A DNA stretch of 64,000 bases from an uncultured Bacteroidaceae bacterium (GTDB lineage Bacteria; Bacteroidota; Bacteroidia; Bacteroidales; Bacteroidaceae), in assembly GCA_905233285.1 (NCBI GenBank), contig CAJODY010000004.1, positions 52,167-116,166 on the forward strand. The letters are read 5' to 3'. Below, piece after piece: positions 48,708 through 58,021 of this stretch. Under the pieces are notes generated by a model. That model saw only the letters and a list, made by a program, of their open reading frames with translations. It made no database searches and was not told the DNA's origin. The translations under genes were made by a program, and so were the position numbers. Position 1 is the stretch's first letter. The number at the start of each line of letters is the position of its first letter.

Positions 48708-50039
48708 TTACATCAGGTTGTAAAGGAAGGCAAAGTCATCATTCAACTTCTCGGTTTCTGAATCGAAAAAGTTGTCGCCAATCAGTTTGGTTGTATTATC
48801 CTTGATAGACTGGCAATACACGTCACGTGACGGGTCTAAAGAATAGGCCTCGAAACGGTCGGCATTGATACCCAAGAATTCTTGGTTAGCTGTATTCAAC
48901 GTTTCTGACAGGAAATGTTGCTCCAGTTCCTCACGCTTTGACGGATGTGCCTTCAAGACCTTGGAATAATAGAGCATATTATTGAACGTGGAAAGCACAT
49001 AAGGGCTGTGAGTGGTGACAATCATCTGAGAGTGACAGTGGTTAGCAATGAGTACCATTAACTCTATCAGCAGCTTCTGTGCCTCGGGATATATATGGGC
49101 CTCTGGCTCTTCGATAATACGAGTGGTATCAATATTGTTACAGAGGATAAATATCATATCTTGGATGATTCGGATAGACTCCTGCTGACCAGAAGATGCA
49201 TTACCAAGGGATACGGAATTCTTATCGTCAACTTGAATGCTCTCGGTGCCATTCTCGTTCTTGTAGTTGCCCTTCAATATCATCTTGGCAATCTTCAGCA
49301 CCAGTTGTCCAAAAGGATTATCCAACTTCTGTCGGTAGCCGTTTGAGAAGAAATCAACAAGTCGCTTACTGTGCAGCATAAAGGAACGGATGATTTCCTC
49401 CTCGTTGCCACCTATGTGCTTCTGCTTGTCGCTCAACTGCCCAAAGAATAGCATCTGGAACTGCTCGGAGAAAGATACTGTGATATTTCTTCCTGCTGGG
49501 ATATATAGCCCAATCTTAACATCTTCAAAGGTGTCACAAGATTCTTTCAATACCCGTCCATAGAACTCGGTCCTAATTTTCATCTCATTGGCTGGATCCT
49601 GTGCAATTAACTCCTTGGATTGCTTCTGGAAAGCAAGTAATTTCTCTGTAGAGGCCGTCAGCGAGTCGTGCATGGACTGGCTAAATCCGACCATCACCTT
49701 ATCGTCCTTAACACTGAAATGCAAACTCTTATTTTTCTCAGAGGACAAAAGGAATTGTGTTCGGAAATTAGGATCAGGTATCTCGTTATAGGAGAAATAC
49801 TCCTGAAACTTGCTTATGATTCGGATATTGAAGTTGACCATAAAAACATCACCCGTCATCTCTGGAGCATCAACACTGAACATATCTATATAGAACTGCT
49901 GAATAAACTTGAAAAAGTATATCAGCTTGGCTATAGTACTCTTACCCGATGCCTGAGGGCCAATGAGCAACAGGAAGTCCTTGACCTCAATCTCAGCATG
50001 GGTAATCTGCTTGAAATTATCAACAATTAGTTTTTGCAT
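48708..50039 (-). CDS. AAA family ATPase (OLD/AAA_15-like)
   Basis: DFLLLIGPQASGKSTIAKLIYFFK; SLGNASSGQQESIRI; TRIIEEPEAHIYPEAQKLLIEL; MIVTTHSPYVLSTFN. Confidence 0.88.
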   Translation of the reverse strand: MQKLIVDNFKQITHAEIEVKDFLLLIGPQASGKSTIAKLIYFFKFIQQFYIDMFSVDAPEMTGDVFMVNFNIRIISKFQEYFSYNEIPDPNFRTQFLLSSEKNKSLHFSVKDDKVMVGFSQSMHDSLTASTEKLLAFQKQSKELIAQDPANEMKIRTEFYGRVLKESCDTFEDVKIGLYIPAGRNITVSFSEQFQMLFFGQLSDKQKHIGGNEEEIIRSFMLHSKRLVDFFSNGYRQKLDNPFGQLVLKIAKMILKGNYKNENGTESIQVDDKNSVSLGNASSGQQESIRIIQDMIFILCNNIDTTRIIEEPEAHIYPEAQKLLIELMVLIANHCHSQMIVTTHSPYVLSTFNNMLYYSKVLKAHPSKREELEQHFLSETLNTANQEFLGINADRFEAYSLDPSRDVYCQSIKDNTTKLIGDNFFDSETEKLNDDFAFLYNLM

Positions 50040-50047
50040 AACTATAT

Positions 50048-50767
50048 TTAAATGTTATTACATACTTTCTTGACAATATCGATATCATAAAGATGAATAA
50101 AATCTTCTAGTCTATCATCAATGTCCTCTATTTGGTCAATATAAATGGAAAGTGCCAATACTAAAGTTATGGTGAAAGCATCATAGAGTTCATGCGAAGA
50201 ATTTAGCTGCGGGCCAAAATCTGTAGTATTTTCCTCAATGTGCAACAATGAGTAACTTTGGCCTACCCCATCTGAGTTCGGGTGCACGAACTCACACAGG
50301 TAGCTGTAATACTGCTGAAAGCCGGGATATGATTCTTCTGCTCGCTTTACATGCTTGCCTATCCGCTCAGCCTTTAATCTTTCGTCATCTGGTTCTATGT
50401 ACGGGTCATCTTTCCTATAATTGTTTCCAAACAGCAACCGCATTAACTGGTTATCATCGTCTTTAACCACTTCTTTTCTCTCAACGACATCTTGAACTAC
50501 TTCTGCAAGTTTAATTGTTATTGCTGCATTTTCCATTGCACTTCTGACAAGCATCAATGCAGGATGTGTTAAGTCAGACTCAAACAATAGAATCGCAGCT
50601 TCTGCACACTCCTTCATCCGCCAGTTCATCGCATTGACAATTGTCATCACTTTGTATGGCAACTTTGACAGATTTGAATACTCCTTGTTCTGCATTGATG
50701 CCACACAATGTTTTGAGAGTTCTGCAATAAGTTCTTTGGCTTTTACTATGTTTTTATGCTCAACCAT
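50048..50767 (-). CDS. DUF5677/HEPN-like protein; start likely 50767 (MVEHKN)
   Basis: LTHPALMLVRSAMENAAITIKL ... YPGFQQYYSYLCEFVHPNSDG; 8 nt upstream of ATPase. Confidence 0.5.
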   Translation of the reverse strand: MVEHKNIVKAKELIAELSKHCVASMQNKEYSNLSKLPYKVMTIVNAMNWRMKECAEAAILLFESDLTHPALMLVRSAMENAAITIKLAEVVQDVVERKEVVKDDDNQLMRLLFGNNYRKDDPYIEPDDERLKAERIGKHVKRAEESYPGFQQYYSYLCEFVHPNSDGVGQSYSLLHIEENTTDFGPQLNSSHELYDAFTITLVLALSIYIDQIEDIDDRLEDFIHLYDIDIVKKVCNNI

Positions 50768-50974
50768 TCTTTTTTGAGTTGTTGCGGCTTCGCCTCTTAA
50801 AACAACCCGCTCTCTTCGTAAGATGTGTGCGACACCGCTTTGCAGAATCATAATGTGGCAAATGCCTCTTTGAGATTCTTATGACTGGAGGCAAGCTCCT
50901 GTAAGATTACCCTGTAACAAGCGTATCCTTCTAATAATCATTCTTTTATTTTGAACTCTATTATTATGTAATCA

Positions 50975-51613
50975 CTATGCATTATCTGCAAAACTGACAC
51001 CAAACAAAGACAAAATAGAAGCTATACTACCAATAAAACCAACTATTCCTCCTACGTATGCAATGATAGTAGATATCTTACCATTTACTTTGAATTGTTT
51101 GAAACCTATCATCTGCATAAGGTATGTCAAAAGTTGAATCAGTACCTCTATTCCTCTAAAAGGCCAAAATATTACAGGTAAAAGCAATTGAGCAATTAAG
51201 TGCCATTTACGGCTTTTACGCTTTTCGTCCCATATCAGATAGTTTGCATATGCACGGCGATATAGATTTTCAAATGTTTGAAAAGAAAAATAATTGTTAT
51301 ATCTTATTTTTGCTCCTATTTCTGCAACAGGCGAGTCATAAATATCCTCATCTAAGATACGAGACACCTGCTCGGATTTCCTTATGAAAAAAACTTCTTC
51401 AACACCATTATTCTGATTCTTTTGGAATTTATTCTTGAATATAGAAGCATTCGTAAAGTAAGACTCCAATATCTTTGGTTCTGAATACCATACTACATAT
51501 ATAAGATATAGTAATCTAAAAAGACCCAAAACACTTATAACACACAGTATCCATAATCCAACTTGGGAATAAGAGGATATACTTTCGTACCATGTATTTA
51601 TTGAATCGAACAT
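50975..51613 (-). CDS. Membrane protein, unknown
   Basis: 212 aa with N- and C-terminal TM segments. Confidence 0.5.
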   Translation of the reverse strand: MFDSINTWYESISSYSQVGLWILCVISVLGLFRLLYLIYVVWYSEPKILESYFTNASIFKNKFQKNQNNGVEEVFFIRKSEQVSRILDEDIYDSPVAEIGAKIRYNNYFSFQTFENLYRRAYANYLIWDEKRKSRKWHLIAQLLLPVIFWPFRGIEVLIQLLTYLMQMIGFKQFKVNGKISTIIAYVGGIVGFIGSIASILSLFGVSFADNA

Positions 51614-51680
51614 TTTAAATAATGTATGTTAGAATATACGGAGTTTTGTTGAATAAAATCCTATATAAATTATTTTCGTA

Positions 51681-52664
51681 TTAGAAATTAAGAAATTCCA
51701 CACGAGTCATTATTTGAGGCATAGAAGGATAGAATCTTGCCACGATATTTTCATATACCTGAATTACCTGATTAGAGTATTCCTCATCTCTAGGGTTGTA
51801 TAATGAAAAAATCTCACTGTAGAAATCAAACAATAAAAGACTTTCCTCGTCATGGTGGTTTATATTCTGTAAAACACTCATAACATCAGCCTTTATCTTC
51901 TCACAAGCCTTAATCACTGATTCCTCATCTGATAATGGTTTTGATGATTTCACCTGCATAATGCCGTATGTATGGGGCTTCTTGGAGAAATGAAATAACC
52001 TTCGCTCCATGAATCTTGCGATTGCAGGTCGATTGAAATCTTCATATACCATTATAGAATATACAACTGCCTTGTAAAAGTCAGACGAGAACTGATTATC
52101 AATGATATTTCCGAATTTCTTCTTGAACGTGTTTACTTTGTTATATGTATATTTCTTAATACGTCTATCCGCCCCTTCACGCGAGAAGTTCATCTTATTA
52201 AAGATGCTGTACAAGAACAAGATAATAAGTATCCAAAGTTGCTCAAGCAGAGCCTTTGGCGAAGGCAATACGGATTCTACTTTATCAATGATACTATTGA
52301 CCCAGAACGCTAATGCAATGGAACTAACCCAATACAGAATCTGAACTTTCCAATTCAATAATGGCAACCGGCCACGAACTGTTATATATAAAAAGCGGTA
52401 TATCCAGTAATATATTACAATCAAATAAAGGTTTTTACATAGAAGGTCCAATCCTAAATTCTGAAATAATACTGCCAAGAGTATTATATAAACTATTGGA
52501 GCTAAGACCTTAAAAAGATAATTGAATAATGGCGCCGTATCGTCTTGTAAGCTAACAGACATTTGAACATATCCAAAATCCAAAGGCTTGGACTTTGCAC
52601 CAATCCAATTGACTATGTAAAACAGTACAATCGCAAGCGCAATTCTTATAAGTTGTAGTTCCAT
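51681..52664 (-). CDS. Membrane protein with C-terminal transglycosylase/lysozyme-like motif
   Basis: Several TM helices then KAVVYSIMVYEDFNRPAIARFMERRLFHFSKKPHTYGIMQV. Confidence 0.5.
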   Translation of the reverse strand: MELQLIRIALAIVLFYIVNWIGAKSKPLDFGYVQMSVSLQDDTAPLFNYLFKVLAPIVYIILLAVLFQNLGLDLLCKNLYLIVIYYWIYRFLYITVRGRLPLLNWKVQILYWVSSIALAFWVNSIIDKVESVLPSPKALLEQLWILIILFLYSIFNKMNFSREGADRRIKKYTYNKVNTFKKKFGNIIDNQFSSDFYKAVVYSIMVYEDFNRPAIARFMERRLFHFSKKPHTYGIMQVKSSKPLSDEESVIKACEKIKADVMSVLQNINHHDEESLLLFDFYSEIFSLYNPRDEEYSNQVIQVYENIVARFYPSMPQIMTRVEFLNF

Positions 52665-52914
52665 TAATATAGTTTATATCGTATGCTCAAAAGTCTAAGC
52701 AACAATTCTTTTATTTTTTGATATCAATTCCCAAACTCAATCTAATGCTAGAGAGAAATACAAATTTACTTATCTCCTTTATCTTTACGGACTCTCTTTA
52801 CTGTGTGCTTGAGTTTGCCTATGAAGAAGTTAATCTCCAGCGTCGTCTTCTCTGCCCGCTCACCCATCGATGCGAGCACTGTGCTCGGTTTGGCGTCGAT
52901 TGAGGAGAATCTCA

Positions 52915-54396
52915 TTAGTTCTCAATCTCCTTGCGAATGATAGAATATGTTCGACCTGGATCATGCAAGCCTCCATTAGCACAAACAATTCCCATCTTCA
53001 ACATTTTTTTTATATGTGAACCAATTGTAACAAATGATTTCCTTGTATGCGCAGCTAATGTACTTGTGCCTACTGCTTTATTACTTGCTAAGATTGCCAG
53101 TATTTCATGATCTAACTTGTCTAACTGTACCCATATATCCTCTCCAATAAATTCCAATGCTCGTCCTTTCCTTCGGAGATTACGCATTACAATATTATTT
53201 TTAAGCACTAATCGAACAGATTGCCCTGGCTCACTGTAAACAGGATCATCAAGAAAGAATTTTTCCATATCCGAGTAAATACGCTTTACTCCCTCATTCA
53301 GTTCTCTTACCCATCCAAAATCCGTTAATATTCGTGCAATTCGTGGATTTCTTGAGTATCTTGTTTCTTTAATATTATCCAATGTCACTATACTAGGCAG
53401 TTTGCCTGGACTTTCTATCTCTAAACGGTCATCATACATGCTGACAAGTATATAACGCCCCGCTAAAGCATACTCTCTATGGGTAACGGCGTTTACAATT
53501 CCCTCTAACCAAGCAAATTCAGGATATTCAGGAACTATTTGGAATTTTCCTGTTGTTGGATTTAGAGCAGTAAATTCACGTAGCTGATTTGATATAAAAT
53601 CTTTTGCTTCTTGAATAATTCCCAATATAGGCCTTTCTATATTATAATCTCGAGTGATATTGATATCCGAACCTGTTCTTGCCTTTGTTCCATCATAGCG
53701 TATGAAACGAATACGACAATTGGGATAGAATTGGATGATATTCTTAGCAAAGAGCAAGACTGCCGCATTGGTAAGTTTGGGCACTCCATTCTGCTTCCTT
53801 ATAAATCCACGAGCACTCAGTATTTGCTCATAAGTCTTATTGCCAGCATTAAGGATATCTTTATAGGTATCAAGTAGGTCTGTGTCTAAATCATCTATCG
53901 TGGCATCTGAATTACACTCATCTTCAAAATGACGAACATTCTTAACATATTCCAGATTACGCAAATCATCCCCCTTAAGTTCTTTCGTTCTATCTGCTAC
54001 ACGAAGATAAGTAGAGCCATTAACCGTTCTGATTACCTGTTCATGACTTGGATCTATATGAAGAAGTAACAGTCTATCTGCCTTTCCTTTTTTATTTGAT
54101 ACTGAAAGAAACTCTTCGTGATATTGCGGCATTGGAATACAGGTATCTTTGGGAGCAGAGACTAAATCATTTACTTGGTCAGGAGTTAAAGTACTTAAAC
54201 CTTCGATTGTTTTCGTTTTGTCATCAATGCCAATTACAATTGTTCCACCTTCCGCATTAGCAAATGCAGAAATAATAGGAGCCAAGTCTCCGGGCTTTAT
54301 TCTCGAAGACTTTCTATCAAATATTTTATTCTCAGGCTCATTAACGATATAATTAAGAGTCAGAGACGGTTGATATGATGATTGTATTGTATTCAT
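52915..54396 (-). CDS. AlbA_2 (Schlafen-like) domain protein with RecG-type ATP-binding C-terminus
   Basis: FDRKSSRIKPGDLAPIISAFANAEGGTIVIGIDDKTKTIEG; GIVNAVTHREYALAGRYILVSMYDDRLEIESPGKLP. Confidence 0.88.
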   Translation of the reverse strand: MNTIQSSYQPSLTLNYIVNEPENKIFDRKSSRIKPGDLAPIISAFANAEGGTIVIGIDDKTKTIEGLSTLTPDQVNDLVSAPKDTCIPMPQYHEEFLSVSNKKGKADRLLLLHIDPSHEQVIRTVNGSTYLRVADRTKELKGDDLRNLEYVKNVRHFEDECNSDATIDDLDTDLLDTYKDILNAGNKTYEQILSARGFIRKQNGVPKLTNAAVLLFAKNIIQFYPNCRIRFIRYDGTKARTGSDINITRDYNIERPILGIIQEAKDFISNQLREFTALNPTTGKFQIVPEYPEFAWLEGIVNAVTHREYALAGRYILVSMYDDRLEIESPGKLPSIVTLDNIKETRYSRNPRIARILTDFGWVRELNEGVKRIYSDMEKFFLDDPVYSEPGQSVRLVLKNNIVMRNLRRKGRALEFIGEDIWVQLDKLDHEILAILASNKAVGTSTLAAHTRKSFVTIGSHIKKMLKMGIVCANGGLHDPGRTYSIIRKEIEN

Positions 54397-54400
54397 TTTA

Positions 54401-54476
54401 ACTCCAAAGATACTCTAAAACTACTCCAAAGATACTCTAAAACTACTCCAAAGATACTCTAAAACTACTCCAAAGG
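54401..54476. repeat. 22-bp tandem repeat, ~3.5 copies (actccaaagatactctaaaact)
   Basis: Perfect repeats at 54401-54422, 54423-54444, 54445-54466 plus partial; immediately 5' of 54396 start codon. Confidence 0.95.
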
Positions 54477-54652
54477 AAGACCAAGCCAACGAAAACTGTT
54501 TTTTCCAAAACGAAGACGAGAACTAGTTCCGTCACTTCTAAGGTAACTGATATGAATCTGCAACACAGAAAGAACTCCATCAACCGTGCGATAAAGCAAC
54601 TGGGGCAGGTCCCGCCACCACACACAAGGTTGGTTTCTGTTCTGCCATCGCT

Positions 54653-54826
54653 TTACAATTTATTTGAGGTGCGAATCAACTCAAAACGACGATGCAACTC
54701 AGCCTGGAACTTAGCAGTAGAGCGCCTTGCCGACTCTGCCACCTGCTCCATGATTGCATGCAGCATGTCGTCGGTCGGCTCCTGCAGAGACGACAATCTA
54801 TATGATGTAAGTTCTTGTTGTGACAT
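54653..54826 (-). CDS. Small conserved-looking protein (57 aa; not in ORF track)
   Basis: Manual translation MSQQELTSYRLSSLQEPTDDMLHAIMEQVAESARRSTAKFQAELHRRFELIRTSNKL*. Confidence 0.5.
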   Translation of the reverse strand: MSQQELTSYRLSSLQEPTDDMLHAIMEQVAESARRSTAKFQAELHRRFELIRTSNKL

Positions 54827-54944
54827 AAGTATATTTATTTAGGCGCTAGGGAATTTATTTTTAAAGTTGAGCGATTAGCGGGGAGCGGTTAGTGGTTAGT
54901 GGTTAGCGTAACTGACTTTCAACTTTCAACTTTCAACTGTGAAG

Positions 54945-55760
54945 TTATTTCAAGACCATATATAATAATGAGCCGAGGGAGACGGTGATGCTGGCACCGC
55001 GGACCCAGAGGCGGGTGGTAGTGCCGACTTGGGATTCCTGGACCATTGCCATGTTGGGCTCTACATATACTATGTCGCGCTGCTGGAGGTAGTAGTACGG
55101 AGAGTTGAGGATGTTGGCATCGCGCATGTCGAGTTCGTGGATTGCGAAGGTGCCATCGCTCTGTTCACGGAGGACTTTGACGTTTTCACGTTTGCCGTAG
55201 ATGGTCATGTCGCCTGCCATGGCGAGGGCTTCAAGGACATTAATCTTGGGACGTGAGAGGGTGAAGGTATTGGGGTTTTTGACTTCCCCCATGACGGATA
55301 TCTCAAAATTCTCGATATAGGTATTGACTACGCAATCGGCATTTTCATGAAGATAAGGAAGTATCTGTTTCCGGATATGTTCGTTCGCCTGTTCGATGGT
55401 AAGACCAGCTATATGAACTGTACCGAGGACAGGGAATTCGATATTTCCATCGTTATCTACAAGGTAGGAATGGAATTTTTGTCCTCCAGAAGAGAATGTT
55501 TTTGTAGTGACACTTAAAACACTAGGATCAACCATATTGAACTGGAAGATTGACTCCTGATCTGTGCCAGAGAAGACATAGATGTGTAGATTGTCTTTGG
55601 GTTTGATGGTTATGTCGTATAAGTTGGCACCTTTGGTTCCGTCGAACTCGGCAGAGTTCTGGAAGTATGGGACGGACTTGTAGCTGGAACAGGAGCTGAT
55701 GACAAGTATGAATAGGATGTATTTTAGTAGTTTGGTAATCATATTTCTATTTTTGAACAC
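54945..55760 (-). CDS. Polysaccharide export outer-membrane lipoprotein (Wza-like)
   Basis: Lipobox-like LVISSCSSYK; FPVLGTVHIAGLTIEQANEHIRKQI; GEVKNPNTFTLSRPKINVLEALAMAGDMTIYGKRENVKVLRE. Confidence 0.92.
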   Translation of the reverse strand: MFKNRNMITKLLKYILFILVISSCSSYKSVPYFQNSAEFDGTKGANLYDITIKPKDNLHIYVFSGTDQESIFQFNMVDPSVLSVTTKTFSSGGQKFHSYLVDNDGNIEFPVLGTVHIAGLTIEQANEHIRKQILPYLHENADCVVNTYIENFEISVMGEVKNPNTFTLSRPKINVLEALAMAGDMTIYGKRENVKVLREQSDGTFAIHELDMRDANILNSPYYYLQQRDIVYVEPNMAMVQESQVGTTTRLWVRGASITVSLGSLLYMVLK

Positions 55761-55865
55761 TATTTATTTACTCACATCTAAAAACTCGGAAAACTCTAAA
55801 AAAACTCTATTATATTTTAACATCGAAAGGCTCTAAAAACACTAAATTTTCTTATTATATTTTTA

Positions 55866-56072
55866 CATCGAAAAACACTAAAAACACTAAAATATTATAA
55901 GTTGATTATTTCAGATGATTAGTTTTATTTTGTTTGAAGCATCTTAAAAGCGAGCTTTTAGAAGTGCTTCCAATAAAATCAAACCTTTATTCAGAATGCA
56001 TTCAGAATAAAACAGACCAAAGGTCTTTCATCTGAAAGAATCATTTTTTCGTATATTTCGCGTAGTTAGATG
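55866..56072. repeat. Structured dispersed element family 1, copy B
   Basis: Near-identical to 769-985, same orientation. Confidence 0.8.
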
Positions 56073-56114
56073 TTCTGCTATTAAGTTTTTCGTTAATTCC
56101 GCGTCTTTAGATGT

Positions 56115-56561
56115 TCAGTATCTGACGATGCGTTCAGGTTTTATCTTTGTCTCATTGAAATTCACTAAAAGACCAAGCTGGTAGCCTGTAATAGTTAAGT
56201 AATTTATCACCTGCGCTTTGTGAACCGGAAGAAGTTCATCGACTGCTTTTAGTTCTATGACTATTTTGTCGTAACACACAAAGTCTGCAATGTATTTCTG
56301 TTCTAGTTCCTTACCCTTGTACATAATGGCGAAGTATTTTTCACGCTCAAACGGAATACCTTGAAGTTCCAGCTCTTTTTCGAGGGCTTCTTGGTAAACC
56401 TTTTCCATGAGACCAGGGCCAAGTTCTTTATGAACTTCGTAAATGGCACCTATAATCTTGTATGATTCCTCAGGGTATAGCAAAGTGTTCTCTTTCATAT
56501 CACATCGCAAACCTTTTAATTTAACATCTATTGTTATTACATCGAAAAACTCTAAAAGCAC
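56115..56561 (-). CDS. GxxExxY family protein (intact)
   Basis: IIGAIYEVHKELGPGLMEKVYQEALEKELELQGIPFEREKYFAIMYKG...VIELKAVDELL. Confidence 0.9.
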   Translation of the reverse strand: MLLEFFDVITIDVKLKGLRCDMKENTLLYPEESYKIIGAIYEVHKELGPGLMEKVYQEALEKELELQGIPFEREKYFAIMYKGKELEQKYIADFVCYDKIVIELKAVDELLPVHKAQVINYLTITGYQLGLLVNFNETKIKPERIVRY

Positions 56562-56583
56562 TAAAATTACTTTTACTTTTTTT

Positions 56584-56782
56584 TTACATCGAAAAACACT
56601 AAAAACACTAAAACTTATTATTGATGATTAATCTTTGATAAGATTACTATGCTTGTGAGCATAGGTTTAATTTTGTTTGATGAATCTTGAAAATTCGTTT
56701 TCAGAAGTTCATCCAATAAAATCAAACTTCATCATCAATAATAAAATCTTTTCGTTTATTTAGGGTATTTAGATGTTTGTAA
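56584..56782. repeat. Structured dispersed element family 1, copy C (diverged, covarying)
   Basis: Shared core TTTTGTTTGA..ATCTT...AGAAGT..CCAATAAAATCAAAC with compensatory stem changes. Confidence 0.7.
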
Positions 56783-56867
56783 TCAAAATTTCTTTCGAAT
56801 TTTTAGCGTATTTAGATGTTAGTAATCAAGAATTTTTCGTTTATTCCGTGTCTTTAGATGTTAATAA

Positions 56868-57575
56868 TCAGAAGAGGTAGGAAAGGGCGACTTGGCAGGC
56901 ATGGGCTTTGCCGTCGGTGAGGGTTCGTGACTTGCCGTTTGCGGGGTTGGCAAGTTGGATTTCTCCTGTTTTGCGGAGTGCTAAGTTGTATGATATCCGG
57001 ACTTGGACTTTTTCCAGGACGACTCCACCGATACCGAAGTTCCAGCTGAAGGAAGAGGTCTCGTCGGTCCAACGGTTTTCCAGGGCGAGACCTGTAGTGC
57101 TTGTTCCGGATATAATGGTATGGTTTCTGTTGCCTATGCTCAGACCTATCTGCGGACCTGTGAAGATGAAACCATAGACCCAGTCGCCGAATGAGTATCC
57201 ATATCGGATGTTGACGGGGAACTGGAATGAGTAGCAGCGGACGGTCTCTGTATTGCTGTATGACTTTGATCTTGCTCCACGCATATCGAAGAGTGCTGAA
57301 ACATCAACTCCTAATCCGGTCTTGGGTATGTCAAAAATCACTGTCGGACCAACAAAGAAGCCCGGACGAATCTTATCGATATAGCTTTTGTAGTCGCTGT
57401 CGCTCACAGTGAATTTACTGATGTTCAGTCCTGCTGTCACTCCGAATTTGAATTGGGCAAGGGCAGGAGTCGAGCACAGCGTTGCAAGGACAAAAATGAG
57501 TATAATATGGAATTTCATATCTTTCTTTTTAAAACCACGGATTGCTCGGATTGAACGGATGATTTTTTTGAACAT
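56868..57575 (-). CDS. Outer-membrane beta-barrel (porin-family) protein
   Basis: QFKFGVTAGLNISKFTVSDSDYKSYIDKIRPGFFVGPTVIFDIPKTGLGVDVSALFD; C-terminal ...VALSYLF. Confidence 0.85.
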   Translation of the reverse strand: MFKKIIRSIRAIRGFKKKDMKFHIILIFVLATLCSTPALAQFKFGVTAGLNISKFTVSDSDYKSYIDKIRPGFFVGPTVIFDIPKTGLGVDVSALFDMRGARSKSYSNTETVRCYSFQFPVNIRYGYSFGDWVYGFIFTGPQIGLSIGNRNHTIISGTSTTGLALENRWTDETSSFSWNFGIGGVVLEKVQVRISYNLALRKTGEIQLANPANGKSRTLTDGKAHACQVALSYLF

Positions 57576-57868
57576 CTAAAGACTCTAAAACCTCGAATGA
57601 TTTTTTAAGACAAAGAACCTTAAATACCCCTCCTGCTGTATGACGCTCATTCTGAGCTTTCATGTCTGGGTGCTGTGTCTGTGTCTTTAAGAGCGAGCTC
57701 TTACGCCACAGACTCATCTTTGCCATATCCACTAAAGTGGACTCATCCCGCAGTCGGCATTAAACAAGCGATTCAGCGAGTACAGAGCTAAGTTTACTTA
57801 AGCGTTCGGCGTAGCCAAACATCGCTTCGCTAAAAAATTTTAGTATTTTTCGTATTTTTAGATGTTTA
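57570..57868. repeat. Putative structured element carrying CTGGGTGCT motif, bounded by ACATCTAAAGAC.../...TTTTTAGATGT ends
   Basis: gaacatctaaagactctaaaacc ... GTCTGGGTGCTGTG...CACAGAC ... cgtatttttagatgtttac. Confidence 0.45.
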
Positions 57869-58021
57869 CGAAATAAAAGAATCCGTGTGGTCCCCGACCT
57901 CGTGTTAAGCCGAAGCCTCTATGCTAAAGCTACGATACCTTCGGAACAACTGAGGCCAACTACCTTACAAAACAACGTATTCATGTTTTGTCTCGGTCGC
58001 CGTAAAATCCGTGTTCGTTTA

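Noticed and set aside
50767-50851. 28-aa N-terminal extension MILQSGVAHILRRERVVLRGEAATTQKR of the DUF5677-like ORF
   Set aside because: Looks like translated intergenic repeat sequence; internal ATG at 50767 preferred
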